Counted from the first letter of the stretch, positions 17,687 through 26,700 are shown. The stretch: 64,000 bases of DNA from JAWXUU01 sp044426045 (GCA_044426045.1 JAWXUX010000001.1:124001-188000), one strand, 5' to 3'. Notes: a model not told the origin generated them from the sequence alone. A program made the numbers and translations.

Positions 17687-17744
17687 ATGCGGAAAGCTAT
17701 AAAAACAAAAACAGGGGATAAAAACGCCCCAAAAGGAGAAAAGC

Positions 17745-18701
17745 ATGAAAAGACAGCTCATGACAGCAAACTTTGACGGAATTGTTAAGGAAGTTTCAGT
17801 TTCAGATTTCACTGAAGCATTAAATTTGGAAGTTTTGTGGGAAGGCAAAGGATATATGGACCTTTCAACAGTAAACGTGTGCCGTCCGGGGCTTCAACTC
17901 TCTGGCTATTTTTATTATTTTGGCGAAAACAGAATTCAAGTTATGGGAAATGCGGAAATGTTCTATTATGACCAAATGGATAGATACGAACGCGTTATAA
18001 GAATGGAGCAAATCGTTCGCCTTAAAATTCCATGCGTTATCATCGCACGCGACTTGCATGTCCCTCAGGACCTTTTCGACCTATTGAAGCTGAACAACAT
18101 CCCATTTTTCCGTTCAAAACTCGAAACTTCACAGTTCATAAACGAGCTGATGATATATCTGAACTTGTGCCTTGCTCCTGAAACAACAGAACACGGCGTG
18201 CTTCTCGACGTCTATGGCGTGGGGGTTATGCTAACTGGCAAAAGCGGTATTGGTAAAAGTGAAACAGCACTTGAACTTGTGAAACGTGGTCACCGTCTTG
18301 TTGCGGATGATTCTGTTATTATCAAACGCGTGCAAGATAAACTGATCGGCACATCAAGCGAAACCATTCGTTATTTCATGGAAATCCGCGGTATCGGTAT
18401 CATCGACGTGCGCTCAGTTTATGGCGTGGGTTCGGTTCTTCACGATAAAGAAGTGTCACTCGTTGTGGAAATGGAGCATTGGGATTCGCAACGTGAATAT
18501 GACCGCCTCGGTCAAGAACGCTTCACGCAAGAGTGCTTGGGTCTTGAAATTCCAAAGCTAATCATCCCAATCACCCCAGGGCGTAACCTTCCAATCATCA
18601 TGGAAGTAGCAGCCAAAAACCACCGCCTACGCGACTACGGCTACGATGCAACAAAAGTTCTCATAGAAAGAGCCCTTGGCGGACAAACAACGAGTTATTA
18701 A
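17745..18701 (+). CDS. hprK: HPr kinase/phosphorylase
   Basis: A 318-residue HprK. It has an N-terminal DRTGG-like domain, then the catalytic domain with Walker A GKSGIGKSE, the preceding HGVLLDVYGVGVMLTG segment and the C-terminal signature LIIPITPGRNLPIIMEVAAKNHR. It phosphorylates HPr on Ser46 with ATP or PPi and removes that phosphate, linking sugar status to catabolite control. Start ATG 17745 lies behind AAAGGAG. The only HPr gene in the window (37706) lacks Ser46, so the true partner is presumably encoded elsewhere. Confidence 0.97.
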   Translation: MKRQLMTANFDGIVKEVSVSDFTEALNLEVLWEGKGYMDLSTVNVCRPGLQLSGYFYYFGENRIQVMGNAEMFYYDQMDRYERVIRMEQIVRLKIPCVIIARDLHVPQDLFDLLKLNNIPFFRSKLETSQFINELMIYLNLCLAPETTEHGVLLDVYGVGVMLTGKSGIGKSETALELVKRGHRLVADDSVIIKRVQDKLIGTSSETIRYFMEIRGIGIIDVRSVYGVGSVLHDKEVSLVVEMEHWDSQREYDRLGQERFTQECLGLEIPKLIIPITPGRNLPIIMEVAAKNHRLRDYGYDATKVLIERALGGQTTSY

Positions 18702-18711
18702 AAAATCGGAT

Positions 18712-18730
18712 AAAAAATCGGAGATTTTTT
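18712..18730 (+). terminator. Gene-end hairpin after hprK
   Basis: AAAAAATC-GGA-GATTTTTT is a perfect stem with a GGA triloop. The AAAAAATCGG arm is preceded by a second direct copy that starts in the stop codon. Confidence 0.6.
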
Positions 18731-18732
18731 AA

Positions 18733-18927
18733 AAGTGAAAAGTGAAAGGTGAAAGGTGAAAAGTATGGTAAAGCACGCGGGCAAGCCCTTGTGCATTCAA
18801 TCTAAAATTTTTTATTGTAGTGACTTTTAAAGTATATATCTTGGTCACTAGAAAACAAATCAAATAGACTGCACGAGCAAAGCGAGTGCCTACCACACCT
18901 TTCACCTTTCACCTTTCACCTTTCACC
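18733..18927. repeat. REP-like/heptamer element, complete copy B
   Basis: Left arm: four AAAGTGA/AAGGTGA heptamers, then a degenerate REP-like unit (18763-18796, GGTAAAGCAC with a GGGCAAGCCC core). Right: REP-like unit GCACGAGCAAAGCGAGTGCCT at 18871-18891 reading GTAG on the minus strand, then four TTTCACC heptamers. Between them is an AT-rich insert with a GTAGTGAC...GTCACTA hairpin. It fills the hprK-dusB gap. Confidence 0.8.
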
Positions 18928-18994
18928 TTAAAAACAATCCCCCCAAACCCAACCTAACAACTAAAAAGCGGGCAAAAACCACCAAAAAGGATAT

Positions 18995-19975
18995 ATGCAA
19001 AATTACATAAAACCAATAAAACTGAAAAACATCACGATAAAAAACAACGTATTTCTTGCCCCTCTTGCGGGGGTGACGGATATTGGGTTTCGCAAGGTTG
19101 CAAAAGATTTTGGTGCGGGGCTCACTGTAACCGAAATGGTTTCGGCAAAAGGGTTGATGTATAAAAACAAAAACACCGCAGAGCTTATGAAACTTGCGGA
19201 TAATGAAACCCCAAGCGTTCTGCAACTTTTTGGCTCAGATCCAATCGCATTTGAATCTGCAGTAAACCACCCCGATGTGGAAAAATTCGATATCATTGAT
19301 ATAAATTTCGGCTGTCCCGTTGGCAAAATCGTGTCAAACGGCGAGGGGTCATATCTCATGACAAACCCAAGACAAGCAGAAAAAGTCATTCTTTCGCTAA
19401 CGAAAAACACAAATAAGCCAATAACGGCAAAATTCCGACTTGGCTTCACCGATAACGATAAAAACTTTGTCGAGTTTGGCAAAATGTGCGAGGGTGCGGG
19501 CGTTTCAATGGTGACGCTTCACGGCAGAACTCGCGAAATGATGTATTCGGGAACGGCTGATATTTCCGCGGTTGCAAATCTCAAAAATTCGCTCACAATT
19601 CCAGTTATTGGCAACGGCGATATATTTTGCAAAAATTCCGCTAAAAACATGTTCGAAAAAACGGGCTGTGACGGAATCATGGTCGCGCGCGGTGCAATGG
19701 GTGCACCGTGGATATTTGCGGAAATTCTCGGTGAAAAAATCACCAAAACTCGCTCGCAATGCATGAATGAGCATTTCTCATTGCTCGCAAAAAGCGTGTC
19801 AGAAAAATTCGCTTGCCTTTCAATGCGCAAGCACTTTTGTTGGTATCTGAAAGGTCTTCACGGCTCAAACGATTGCAAAAACCAAATAAATCAGCTAACG
19901 TCAAGGGCAGATATCGAAAACTTCATTCAAATGGTGGCGGAAAATCCAACATTTGACACAATAGAAAACAAATAA
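18995..19975 (+). CDS. dusB: tRNA-dihydrouridine synthase
   Basis: A 326-residue flavoprotein of the Dus family. The N-terminus LAPLAGVTDIGFRKVAKDFG binds FMN, the catalytic cysteine sits in INFGCPVGKIV, and HGRTREMMYSG and IGNGDIF follow as FMN phosphate and substrate motifs. A C-terminal helical domain recognises tRNA. It reduces specific uridines to dihydrouridine in tRNA. Start ATG 18995 follows AAAAAGGA. It is probably cotranscribed with trmL 19 bases downstream. Which Dus subtype it is cannot be fixed by eye; DusB is the usual assignment in Firmicutes. Confidence 0.92.
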   Translation: MQNYIKPIKLKNITIKNNVFLAPLAGVTDIGFRKVAKDFGAGLTVTEMVSAKGLMYKNKNTAELMKLADNETPSVLQLFGSDPIAFESAVNHPDVEKFDIIDINFGCPVGKIVSNGEGSYLMTNPRQAEKVILSLTKNTNKPITAKFRLGFTDNDKNFVEFGKMCEGAGVSMVTLHGRTREMMYSGTADISAVANLKNSLTIPVIGNGDIFCKNSAKNMFEKTGCDGIMVARGAMGAPWIFAEILGEKITKTRSQCMNEHFSLLAKSVSEKFACLSMRKHFCWYLKGLHGSNDCKNQINQLTSRADIENFIQMVAENPTFDTIENK

Positions 19976-19994
19976 AAGCAAACTAGGAGCAATC

Positions 19995-20495
19995 ATGCAA
20001 AAAACATTCAACATAGTTCTTCTCGAACCAGAAATTCCACAAAACACAGGCAACATCGTGAGAACATGCGTGTGCACGGGCACAAAACTTCACCTCATTC
20101 GTCCGCTAGGCTTTGAAGTGACGGATAAAAATCTCAAAAGGGCAGGGCTTGACTATTGGTATAAAGCTGATATCACATATTATGATAACTACGCCGAATT
20201 TCTCGAAAAAACCGCAGGTGGCAGATATTTTTTCATGACCACAAAAGGCAAAAAAAGATACAGCGACGAAAGTTTCAAGTATGAAGATTATTTTATATTC
20301 GGAAAGGAATCAAAAGGCATTCCAGAAACAATTCTAGCTGAAAACTACAATTCATGCCTTCGCGTTCCAATGAAAAAAGAGCTCAGAAGCCTGAATTTGG
20401 CAAACACAGTGGCTCTCGTAGCCTACGAAGCATTCCGCCAAACGGATTTTGAAGATTTTGATTTTGAAGGACATTTGACTAGTGAAATGGAGTGA
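19995..20495 (+). CDS. trmL: tRNA (cytidine(34)-2'-O)-methyltransferase (SPOUT)
   Basis: A 166-residue SPOUT methyltransferase. It shows the family start VLLEPEIPQNTGNIVRTCVC, the middle LIRPLGFEVTDKNLKRAGLDYW, and the SAM-binding trefoil-knot segments FIFGKESKGIPE and LRSLNLANTVALVAYEA. TrmL methylates the ribose of the wobble nucleotide of tRNA-Leu isoacceptors using S-adenosylmethionine. Length is standard. It follows dusB closely, so two tRNA-modification genes share a transcript. Confidence 0.94.
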   Translation: MQKTFNIVLLEPEIPQNTGNIVRTCVCTGTKLHLIRPLGFEVTDKNLKRAGLDYWYKADITYYDNYAEFLEKTAGGRYFFMTTKGKKRYSDESFKYEDYFIFGKESKGIPETILAENYNSCLRVPMKKELRSLNLANTVALVAYEAFRQTDFEDFDFEGHLTSEME

Positions 20496-20547
20496 GGGGC
20501 ACGCATTTTGGGTTGTGGGGAGCGATTTGATTTGCGACGCTGTTTTA

Positions 20548-20612
20548 AGGTGAAAGGTGAAAGGTGAAAGGTGAAAGGTGTGGTAACGCACTCGGCTTTG
20601 CCTTGTGCATGC
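20548..20612. repeat. REP-like/heptamer element, half copy C (left arm only)
   Basis: Four GGTGAAA heptamers followed by one REP-like unit (GTGGTAACGCAC with GGCTTTGCC core, to about 20611). The right half is absent. Confidence 0.75.
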
Positions 20613-20812
20613 TAAATTTAATATGGGAATATAGGAGTTGCAGGCGATTTTGTTTACAACTTTTTTAATTTATGGGAAGTGACTAAGATATTGTCCGCAC
20701 AACCTTTTGCTGGGGTGTGTGGATTTTTTTATTTCTTGTCAAAGTGCCTAAAAATGCGGATTTTGCACTTTGGAGATAATATTTTAAAGATAAAATAAAA
20801 GGGTGCGTTTTT
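20613..20812. other. Gene-free stretch with two hairpins before the iron operon
   Basis: No ORF is convincing here. TCCGCACAACC (20693 on) pairs imperfectly with GGGGTGTGTGGA before a T run (to 20737), a probable terminator for trmL or for a small RNA. CAAAGTGC...GCACTTTGG forms a second hairpin at about 20737-20773. Nothing else is recognisable. Confidence 0.4.
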
Positions 20813-20814
20813 GG

Positions 20815-20843
20815 TTGACAAAGAAATATTTCTGTGTTATTAT
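20815..20843 (+). promoter_or_regulatory. Promoter of the iron-siderophore ABC operon
   Basis: Perfect TTGACA (20815-20820), 17 bases and TATTAT (20838-20843). Confidence 0.8.
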
Positions 20844-20860
20844 CGAAAAGCTGTAATAAG

Positions 20861-20879
20861 TTAAGTTAATTTAACTCAT
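20861..20879 (+). promoter_or_regulatory. Predicted DtxR/IdeR-family metal repressor operator
   Basis: TTAAGTTAATTTAACTCAT lies about 11 bases after the expected transcription start. It has the GTTA-N3-TAAC core and 12 of 19 matches to the DtxR consensus TTAGGTTAGGCTAACCTAA as I recall it. The position just downstream of -10 is typical of repression. The genes controlled are an iron-type ABC transporter. Confidence 0.55.
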
Positions 20880-21042
20880 TTAGTACAGTACTTTAAAAAT
20901 AATAAAATATGCAGTGTTTAATAATAAAATATGCAGTTTGAACATGGAAAAATTTGAAAGAAAAAAATTTTTTCTCGTGCGGTTAGTGCTGGCTAACTGC
21001 AGATATAACAAGGTCAAATATAACTGATACGGAGAATTCATA

Positions 21043-22038
21043 GTGGGTAAAAATAAAATCATAACAATATCGATGGCAACAGCTTTGTTTGTGTTGTCTG
21101 TGGTGTCTATTTTTGTGGGCGCAATAGATTTGACAACATTTCAAATGGATGGATTTGGCAGTTTAGATATTGTCATTTTGTCAAGATTGCCAAGGCTTCT
21201 TGCAATCATTTGCACGGGCGTTGGAATGAGTGTGGCGGGGCTTATCATGCAACAGCTTTGTATGAATAAGTTTGTATCGCCAACAACGGGTGCGACGATA
21301 TCTTCGGCGCAACTTGGCGTTGTTTTGTCGCTAGTTTTTTTCTCAGGTGCGACACTTATGCAAAAAACAATGCTATCTTTCACAACTTCAATCATCGGCA
21401 CATGGATTTTCGTGTGGATGATTCAAAGAATAAAATTCAAAGATGTCATGCTTGTTCCTTTGATTGGAATAATGTTTGGCATGGTGATTGCGGGGGTAAC
21501 AAATTTCATTGCCTATCGTTATAACGCGATGCAATCGCTTTCAGCAACATTGGTTGGTGATTTTTCACTTATCATCAAGGGTAGATACGAAATCGTGTTC
21601 TTGGTTGTTCCGCTTGTTATCTTGGCATTTATATATGCAAATCATTTCAACATCGTTGGAATGGGCGAAGATTTTGCAAGCAACCTCGGCGTGAGCTACA
21701 ATAAGATTTTGATTATGGGATTGTCGATTTCCGCGCTGATAACAGCTTTAATAGTCGTGACGGTCGGAACGATTTCCTATATTGGCTTGATTGTCCCAAA
21801 TATCGTTGCGATGTTCCGAGGTGACAAAATCAGGGGAAGTTTACTTGATATTGCACTGTTTGGCTCGCTGTTTGTTTTGATTTGCGACTTGATTGCGCGT
21901 ATCATAATTTTCCCATATGAATTGCCAGTGGATATCGTTGCGGGCGTTCTTGGAAGCGTTGTGTTCCTAGCATTTATGAGCAAACGTCTGAAAACGGGCA
22001 AAAAGCCGAAATCAAAAAGCGTTAAAAGTGGGGTGTGA
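21043..22038 (+). CDS. Iron-siderophore ABC transporter permease (FecCD family, YclN-like)
   Basis: A 331-residue FecCD-family permease with about nine membrane helices. Start GTG 21043 follows CGGAG; no ATG fits. SRLPRLLAIICTGVGMSVAG followed by MQQLCMNKFVSPTTGATISS is close to the YclN/CeuB branch that moves catecholate siderophores such as petrobactin, and IGLIVPNIVAMFRGDKIRG is the ATPase-coupling segment. It pairs with the next permease as a heterodimer. The gene order permease-permease-ATPase-lipoprotein matches yclNOPQ. Expression is probably iron-repressed through the operator at 20861. Confidence 0.9.
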   Translation: MGKNKIITISMATALFVLSVVSIFVGAIDLTTFQMDGFGSLDIVILSRLPRLLAIICTGVGMSVAGLIMQQLCMNKFVSPTTGATISSAQLGVVLSLVFFSGATLMQKTMLSFTTSIIGTWIFVWMIQRIKFKDVMLVPLIGIMFGMVIAGVTNFIAYRYNAMQSLSATLVGDFSLIIKGRYEIVFLVVPLVILAFIYANHFNIVGMGEDFASNLGVSYNKILIMGLSISALITALIVVTVGTISYIGLIVPNIVAMFRGDKIRGSLLDIALFGSLFVLICDLIARIIIFPYELPVDIVAGVLGSVVFLAFMSKRLKTGKKPKSKSVKSGV

Positions 22039-22040
22039 TT

Positions 22041-23033
22041 GTGAATATAACTAAAATAATCAAAGGCTTAAACACAAAAAACAACCGAATATTGCTTTTT
22101 ATGACAGCACTTGCTGTTATCTGCTGTTTGTTCTTTATGTATTATGGTCTTTCGGGATACAGCCAAAAAACATTTGACTATGCAATAAAAATCCGCAAAC
22201 CGCGACTTTTTGCAATGATAATCGCGGGCGTTTGTATCGGCGGTGCATCCATTGCATTTCAGTCGGTGATAAGAAACACAATCGTGACGCCATGCCTTTT
22301 GGGAATGAATTCACTTTATTCGCTAATCCAAACGTCAGTATTTTTCTTTTTGGGTGTGAACTCGGCACTACTTTACAACGCAAACTTATTTTTCCTTGTG
22401 AATTTAACAATCATGGCTGTTGTTGCGGTTGTGATGTATGGCTACCTTTTCCGCAAAACTAACTATAACGTTTTATATGTTTTGCTTGCGGGAACTGTGC
22501 TTTCGAGCTTGTTTGGAAGTTTAACAAGTGGAATGACAAGAATTATGGACCCAAACACGTATGACACATTGCTTGACAACCTCGTTGCAAGTTTTGGCAG
22601 AGTGAATTCGGATATTCTGTGGATTTCAGTCGCTCTTATTCTTGCAGTTGTGATAATTTTTTATAAAGATATCGCACTTTTGGATGTTATAACAATGGGG
22701 AAAAACCAAGCTATTAACCTTGGCGTGGATTATGACAAAACAATCAGCCGAATTTTGCTTGCCGTTGTTATTTTGATTGCGATTGCAACAGCGCTTGTGG
22801 GTCCAATATCATTTTTGGGACTCATCATCGCAAACATTTCAAGACAGCTTTTCAAAACGTATAAGCACTCGTATTTGTTGCTCGGCTCTATGCTGGCGGG
22901 AATCATAGTTCTTGCGGGCGGTCAAGCATTTATTGAGCACGTTTTGCCATTCACGACGTATATATCGGTGATAATAAATATCTTTGGCGGGGGATATTTC
23001 CTCTTCTTAATTTTCAAAAATAAAGGAGCGTAA
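22041..23033 (+). CDS. Iron-siderophore ABC transporter permease (FecCD family, YclO-like)
   Basis: A 330-residue second FecCD permease. GTG 22041 is chosen because a GTGGGG site lies seven bases upstream; GTG 22035, which overlaps the previous stop as GTGA, is the alternative. Helical hydrophobic segments run throughout, with the IRKPRLFAMIIAGVCIGGAS entry helix, the NTIVTPCLLGMNSLYSL segment and GPISFLGLIIANISRQLF near the coupling helix. It forms the transmembrane channel together with the upstream permease and is followed one base later by the ATPase gene. Confidence 0.89.
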   Translation: MNITKIIKGLNTKNNRILLFMTALAVICCLFFMYYGLSGYSQKTFDYAIKIRKPRLFAMIIAGVCIGGASIAFQSVIRNTIVTPCLLGMNSLYSLIQTSVFFFLGVNSALLYNANLFFLVNLTIMAVVAVVMYGYLFRKTNYNVLYVLLAGTVLSSLFGSLTSGMTRIMDPNTYDTLLDNLVASFGRVNSDILWISVALILAVVIIFYKDIALLDVITMGKNQAINLGVDYDKTISRILLAVVILIAIATALVGPISFLGLIIANISRQLFKTYKHSYLLLGSMLAGIIVLAGGQAFIEHVLPFTTYISVIINIFGGGYFLFLIFKNKGA

Positions 23034-23034
23034 A

Positions 23035-23787
23035 ATGCAAATTAATTCAATATATAAAAGTTATGGCGAAAAAAAAGTTGTGAATGATGTCAGCTTTGAA
23101 ATTCCAAAAAACAAAATCACATCTTTGATTGGTCCTAATGGGGCAGGAAAGTCAACAGTGCTCAATTTGATAACACGCCTTATCGCAAGAGACGACGGTC
23201 ATATTTTGATTGACGAAAAAGACATCAAGGAATACAAGTCAAAACAGCTTGCGAAAAAACTTGCAATACTAACGCAAACAAACCACATCACAATGAAACT
23301 CACGGTGAGAGAGCTTGTCGCCTTTGGAAGATTTCCACATTCAGGCTCTAGGCTTTCAGCTGCGGATTATGAATTTGTGGATAACGCGATTGCCTATATG
23401 GAGCTAGAAGAATTTGCCGATCGTTTTATCGACCAACTTTCGGGTGGTCAACGTCAAAGAGCGTATATTGCAATGGTTATCGCCCAAGACACGGAATATG
23501 TGTTTTTGGACGAGCCAACAAACAACCTTGACATCTATCATTCTTCAAACATGATGAAGCTTTGCAAAAGGCTTTGTGATGAACTTGGAAAAACGGTTGT
23601 GCTAGTTTTGCATGAAATCAATTTCGCCGCAACATATTCAGATTATATCGGTGCATTTTTGGAGGGCAAACTTCACAAGTTTGGAAAAGTTGAAGATGTC
23701 ATCAACAAACAAGTATTGAAGCAGCTTTATCACGTTGATTTCGACATTCTCGATATCAATGGCAAGCCAGTTTCAATCTATTACTAA
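23035..23787 (+). CDS. Iron-siderophore ABC transporter ATP-binding protein (YclP-like)
   Basis: A 250-residue ABC ATPase starting at ATG 23035 behind AAAGGAG. Walker A is GPNGAGKST, the Q-loop is LTQTNHI, the signature is LSGGQRQR, Walker B is YVFLDEPTNNLD and the H-loop is VLHEINFAATY. The whole sequence resembles FepC/YclP/CeuD ATPases that energise ferric-siderophore import. It acts with the two permeases upstream and the lipoprotein receptor downstream. Confidence 0.93.
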   Translation: MQINSIYKSYGEKKVVNDVSFEIPKNKITSLIGPNGAGKSTVLNLITRLIARDDGHILIDEKDIKEYKSKQLAKKLAILTQTNHITMKLTVRELVAFGRFPHSGSRLSAADYEFVDNAIAYMELEEFADRFIDQLSGGQRQRAYIAMVIAQDTEYVFLDEPTNNLDIYHSSNMMKLCKRLCDELGKTVVLVLHEINFAATYSDYIGAFLEGKLHKFGKVEDVINKQVLKQLYHVDFDILDINGKPVSIYY

Positions 23788-23847
23788 GGTAAACACTCAA
23801 AATTGAGTTTTTATAAAAAAATATATTACAACAAAAGGAGTTATAAA

Positions 23848-24864
23848 ATGAAAAATTTTATAAAACTAATTGCAATCATCGCAGTATTGTCAATTATTAT
23901 GGTATCAGTTGCTGGCTGTGGAAGCCAATCAACAGAAGACACTAACGGAGCTAGCGGTGACGCTACTGAATCAACTTATGTAACAGTGAACGCTGTTAAT
24001 GGTTCAGGCGAATTCATCGATATGGAAGTTCCATACTATCCAACAAAAATCGCATTCATGGACTATGTTTCACTTGACATGTGCGCAACTCTTGGAATTT
24101 TGGAAAACATCGAATATATGGCAGTTCAAGATGCATTGCCAGATTATCTTACAGGTCATGTTGGCTCAGACATCGTGAACCTTGGCGGTTTGAAAACGTA
24201 TCAAGAAGACACAACAATCTTGACAACAATCATGGAATTCCAACCAGACCTTGTTTTCACAAGCGGAAGAAGTGCATCATCATATGATGATTTCTTGGAA
24301 CTTGTTGCAGATGGTGGCGGTGTTGTTTCATCTTCAATTTCATACTCACCAAGCACTTATGAAAGTTTCCTTTCAATCAACACAAGAAACGCTTCAATCT
24401 TCGGTCTTGAAGAAGAAATGGCAGAAATCATCTCTTCATATGACGCACGTTTGGAAGCATTGCAAGCATGGGGAGAAGGTCAAACAGGTGTTATGACAAT
24501 CTTCACGGGCGGTTCAATGAACCTTCTTGGAAACGAATCACGTTGTTCAATGATTTTCAACGACCTTGGTTTTGAAAACGTTGGAACAGATATCGATACT
24601 TCACACGGCGACGCTGCAAGTTATGAAGCATTGCTTTTGCTTGATCCAGATTATATCTTTGTTCTTGATCGCGACTCAGCAATCGGCACAGAAGGTGCAT
24701 CTTCAGCATATGACCTACTAAACAACGAAATCATTCAACAAACAACAGCATGGAAAGAGGGAAAAGTAGTTTTCCTAGATCCAATCGTTTGGTACATGGT
24801 TGAAGGTGGAGTAACAGCTATGGACACTATGCTTTCAGATCTTGAAGTAGGTATGAATTCATAA
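23848..24864 (+). CDS. Iron-siderophore ABC transporter substrate-binding lipoprotein (YclQ-like)
   Basis: A 338-residue lipoprotein. ATG 23848 is chosen since AAAGGAG lies at 23834-23840; an upstream in-frame TTG adds 15 untypical residues. The signal peptide ends SVAGC. The mature part is a type III periplasmic-binding protein (Peripla_BP_2): PTKIAFMDYVSLDMCATLGI, then IMEFQPDLVFTSGRSASSYD, then a long rigid helix and LLLLDPDYIFVLDRDSAIG. It captures a ferric chelate outside the membrane and hands it to the permeases. It ends the operon before a strong terminator. The ligand is not predictable with certainty. Confidence 0.9.
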   Translation: MKNFIKLIAIIAVLSIIMVSVAGCGSQSTEDTNGASGDATESTYVTVNAVNGSGEFIDMEVPYYPTKIAFMDYVSLDMCATLGILENIEYMAVQDALPDYLTGHVGSDIVNLGGLKTYQEDTTILTTIMEFQPDLVFTSGRSASSYDDFLELVADGGGVVSSSISYSPSTYESFLSINTRNASIFGLEEEMAEIISSYDARLEALQAWGEGQTGVMTIFTGGSMNLLGNESRCSMIFNDLGFENVGTDIDTSHGDAASYEALLLLDPDYIFVLDRDSAIGTEGASSAYDLLNNEIIQQTTAWKEGKVVFLDPIVWYMVEGGVTAMDTMLSDLEVGMNS

Positions 24865-24895
24865 TCTTAAAAAGCAACTGACACTATATAAATAT

Positions 24896-24945
24896 TTGCA
24901 CCTTTCAAGGCAAGATAAATGCTTTGGAAGGTGCAATTTTTTTTG
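24896..24945 (+). terminator. Terminator of the iron operon
   Basis: TTGCACCTTTC pairs with GGAAGGTGCAA around a loop of about 20 bases, followed by eight T. Confidence 0.8.
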
Positions 24946-25032
24946 CTAAAAAGCGTGAAATATCCCGATTTGGCAAATAAAACGAATAAAAAATAGACTC
25001 AAGTATAACGCACTAAACTCTGATGAATAAGT

Positions 25033-25061
25033 TTGTTTATTTTCAGTTTATAGTGTAGAAT
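25033..25061 (+). promoter_or_regulatory. Possible promoter of the nhaC-type gene
   Basis: TTGTTT (25033-25038), 17 bases and TAGAAT (25056-25061). Inverted repeats (CACTAAACT...AGTTTATAGTG, and GGCTG...CAGCT near 25085) surround it; I recognise no riboswitch. Confidence 0.45.
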
Positions 25062-25147
25062 ACCTTTGTATAAAGAATGTATTGGCTGAGGTTATCAGCT
25101 TATTTATGATTTATAGGGGAAAATAAAAAAATACGGAGGAAAAATCT

Positions 25148-26680
25148 ATGTCATTTTCTATGGTTAATACAATCTGGGCGATTGTACCACCACTGATTGC
25201 AATTGCACTAGCGCTAATCACAAAAGAAGTATTGTCTTCTTTGCTAGTTGGTATCATTTCAGGTGCATTGTTCTACACAAACTTTAATCTAATCAACATG
25301 CTAAACACAATGTTCAGCCTTATGGGTGAAAAAATTGGTGACAACGCAACGATTATTTTGTTCCTATGTCTTCTTGGAATTTTGGTTGTACTCATGACAA
25401 AAGCGGGGGGCGCAAAAGCCTACGGCGAATGGGCACAAAAGAAAATTTCTTCAAGAAGCGGTGCAATGCTTGCAACATCTGCTCTTGGTGCAATCATCTT
25501 CGTTGACGACTATTTCAACTGCTTGACAGTGGGAACAGTTATGAGACCAGTGACAGATGCTCACAAAATCTCTCGTGCAAAACTTGCATATATCATCGAT
25601 GCGACAGCAGCACCAATTTGTATCATCGCGCCAATCTCAAGTTGGGCGGTATCAGTTGGTTCAACTATCACTGAAACAGGTATTTCAAACGGCTTTGCAT
25701 ATTTCTTGCAAACAATTCCATATAACCTTTATGCAATCCTAACAATCATCATGGTTTTGTCACTTTCAATCATGAAATTTGACTTTGCTAAAATGAAAAA
25801 ATATGAAGAAAACGCACTTGTTCATGGCGACATTCATTCAAACGATGGAAGCAAACAAACTCACGCAATGGAAAGCGTTGAAATTTCTGACAAAGGTGGA
25901 GTTATCGACCTTGTTTTGCCAGTAGTTTCACTAATCATCTTGTCACTTGCTGCAATGATGTACACAGGCTATGAAAACTGTGTGGCTGACGGTATCACAC
26001 CAACAGTCATCGAAATTTTCGGTAACGCAAGCGTTAACATCGCAATCGTTATGGGCGCGTTCGTTGCAATCTGCTTGACAATGGTTTTGTATCTTTCAAG
26101 AAAAATCATTTCATTCGAAAGCTTCATGTCTTCAGTTCCTGAAGGTATCAAATCAATGGTTCCTGCAATTTCAATCCTTGTTCTTGCTTGGACACTTTCT
26201 GGAATTTGCTCACTTATGGAAACTGGCACATATATCGGCGGAGTGATTGAAACAAGCGGTATGACACTAAGCATTCTTCCTGCTATCATCTTCTTGGTTG
26301 CTGGTGGTCTTGCTTTTGCAACAGGCACAAGCTGGGGAACTTTCGGTATCCTTATCCCAATCGTTGTTGCAATTTTTGGTGGCGTGGAAAGCGAACTACT
26401 ACTAATCACAATCTCAGCAGTTCTTGCTGGTGCAGTGTTCGGCGATCACATCTCTCCAATTTCAGACACAACAATCTTGTCTTCAACTGGTGCAGAATGT
26501 AACCATATCGACCACGTTTCAACTCAAATCCCATATGCTTCAGTAGTCGCAGCTTGCTGTTTCATTTCCTACCTAGTGACTGGTTTCGTTCAAAGCCCAA
26601 TCGTCGCACTTGGCCTAGGAATCGTGATGCTCGCAGGCACTCTAGCATTCATTAAAATCAAAAGCGGAAAATCAGAATAA
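25148..26680 (+). CDS. Na+/H+ antiporter NhaC family protein
   Basis: A 510-residue membrane protein with about 12 hydrophobic segments starting at ATG 25148 behind GGAGG. Family landmarks are PPLIAIALALITKEVLSSLL at the N-terminus, the VDDYFNCLTVGTVMRPV segment, IDATAAPICIIAPISSWAV, and FATGTSWGTFGILIPIV followed by GDHISPISDTTILSS. NhaC-type proteins exchange Na+ for H+ or couple it to organic anions; the exact solute cannot be read here. It stands alone between the iron operon and a repeat element. The stop codon lies within the stem of a gene-end hairpin. Confidence 0.9.
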   Translation: MSFSMVNTIWAIVPPLIAIALALITKEVLSSLLVGIISGALFYTNFNLINMLNTMFSLMGEKIGDNATIILFLCLLGILVVLMTKAGGAKAYGEWAQKKISSRSGAMLATSALGAIIFVDDYFNCLTVGTVMRPVTDAHKISRAKLAYIIDATAAPICIIAPISSWAVSVGSTITETGISNGFAYFLQTIPYNLYAILTIIMVLSLSIMKFDFAKMKKYEENALVHGDIHSNDGSKQTHAMESVEISDKGGVIDLVLPVVSLIILSLAAMMYTGYENCVADGITPTVIEIFGNASVNIAIVMGAFVAICLTMVLYLSRKIISFESFMSSVPEGIKSMVPAISILVLAWTLSGICSLMETGTYIGGVIETSGMTLSILPAIIFLVAGGLAFATGTSWGTFGILIPIVVAIFGGVESELLLITISAVLAGAVFGDHISPISDTTILSSTGAECNHIDHVSTQIPYASVVAACCFISYLVTGFVQSPIVALGLGIVMLAGTLAFIKIKSGKSE

Positions 26681-26698
26681 AAATCGAAGATTTTTATT
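26676..26698 (+). terminator. Gene-end hairpin including the nhaC-type stop codon
   Basis: AATAAAAATC-GAA-GATTTTTATT is a perfect 10-bp stem with a GAA triloop; the TAA stop at 26678-26680 is inside the left arm. Confidence 0.65.
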
Positions 26699-26700
26699 CA

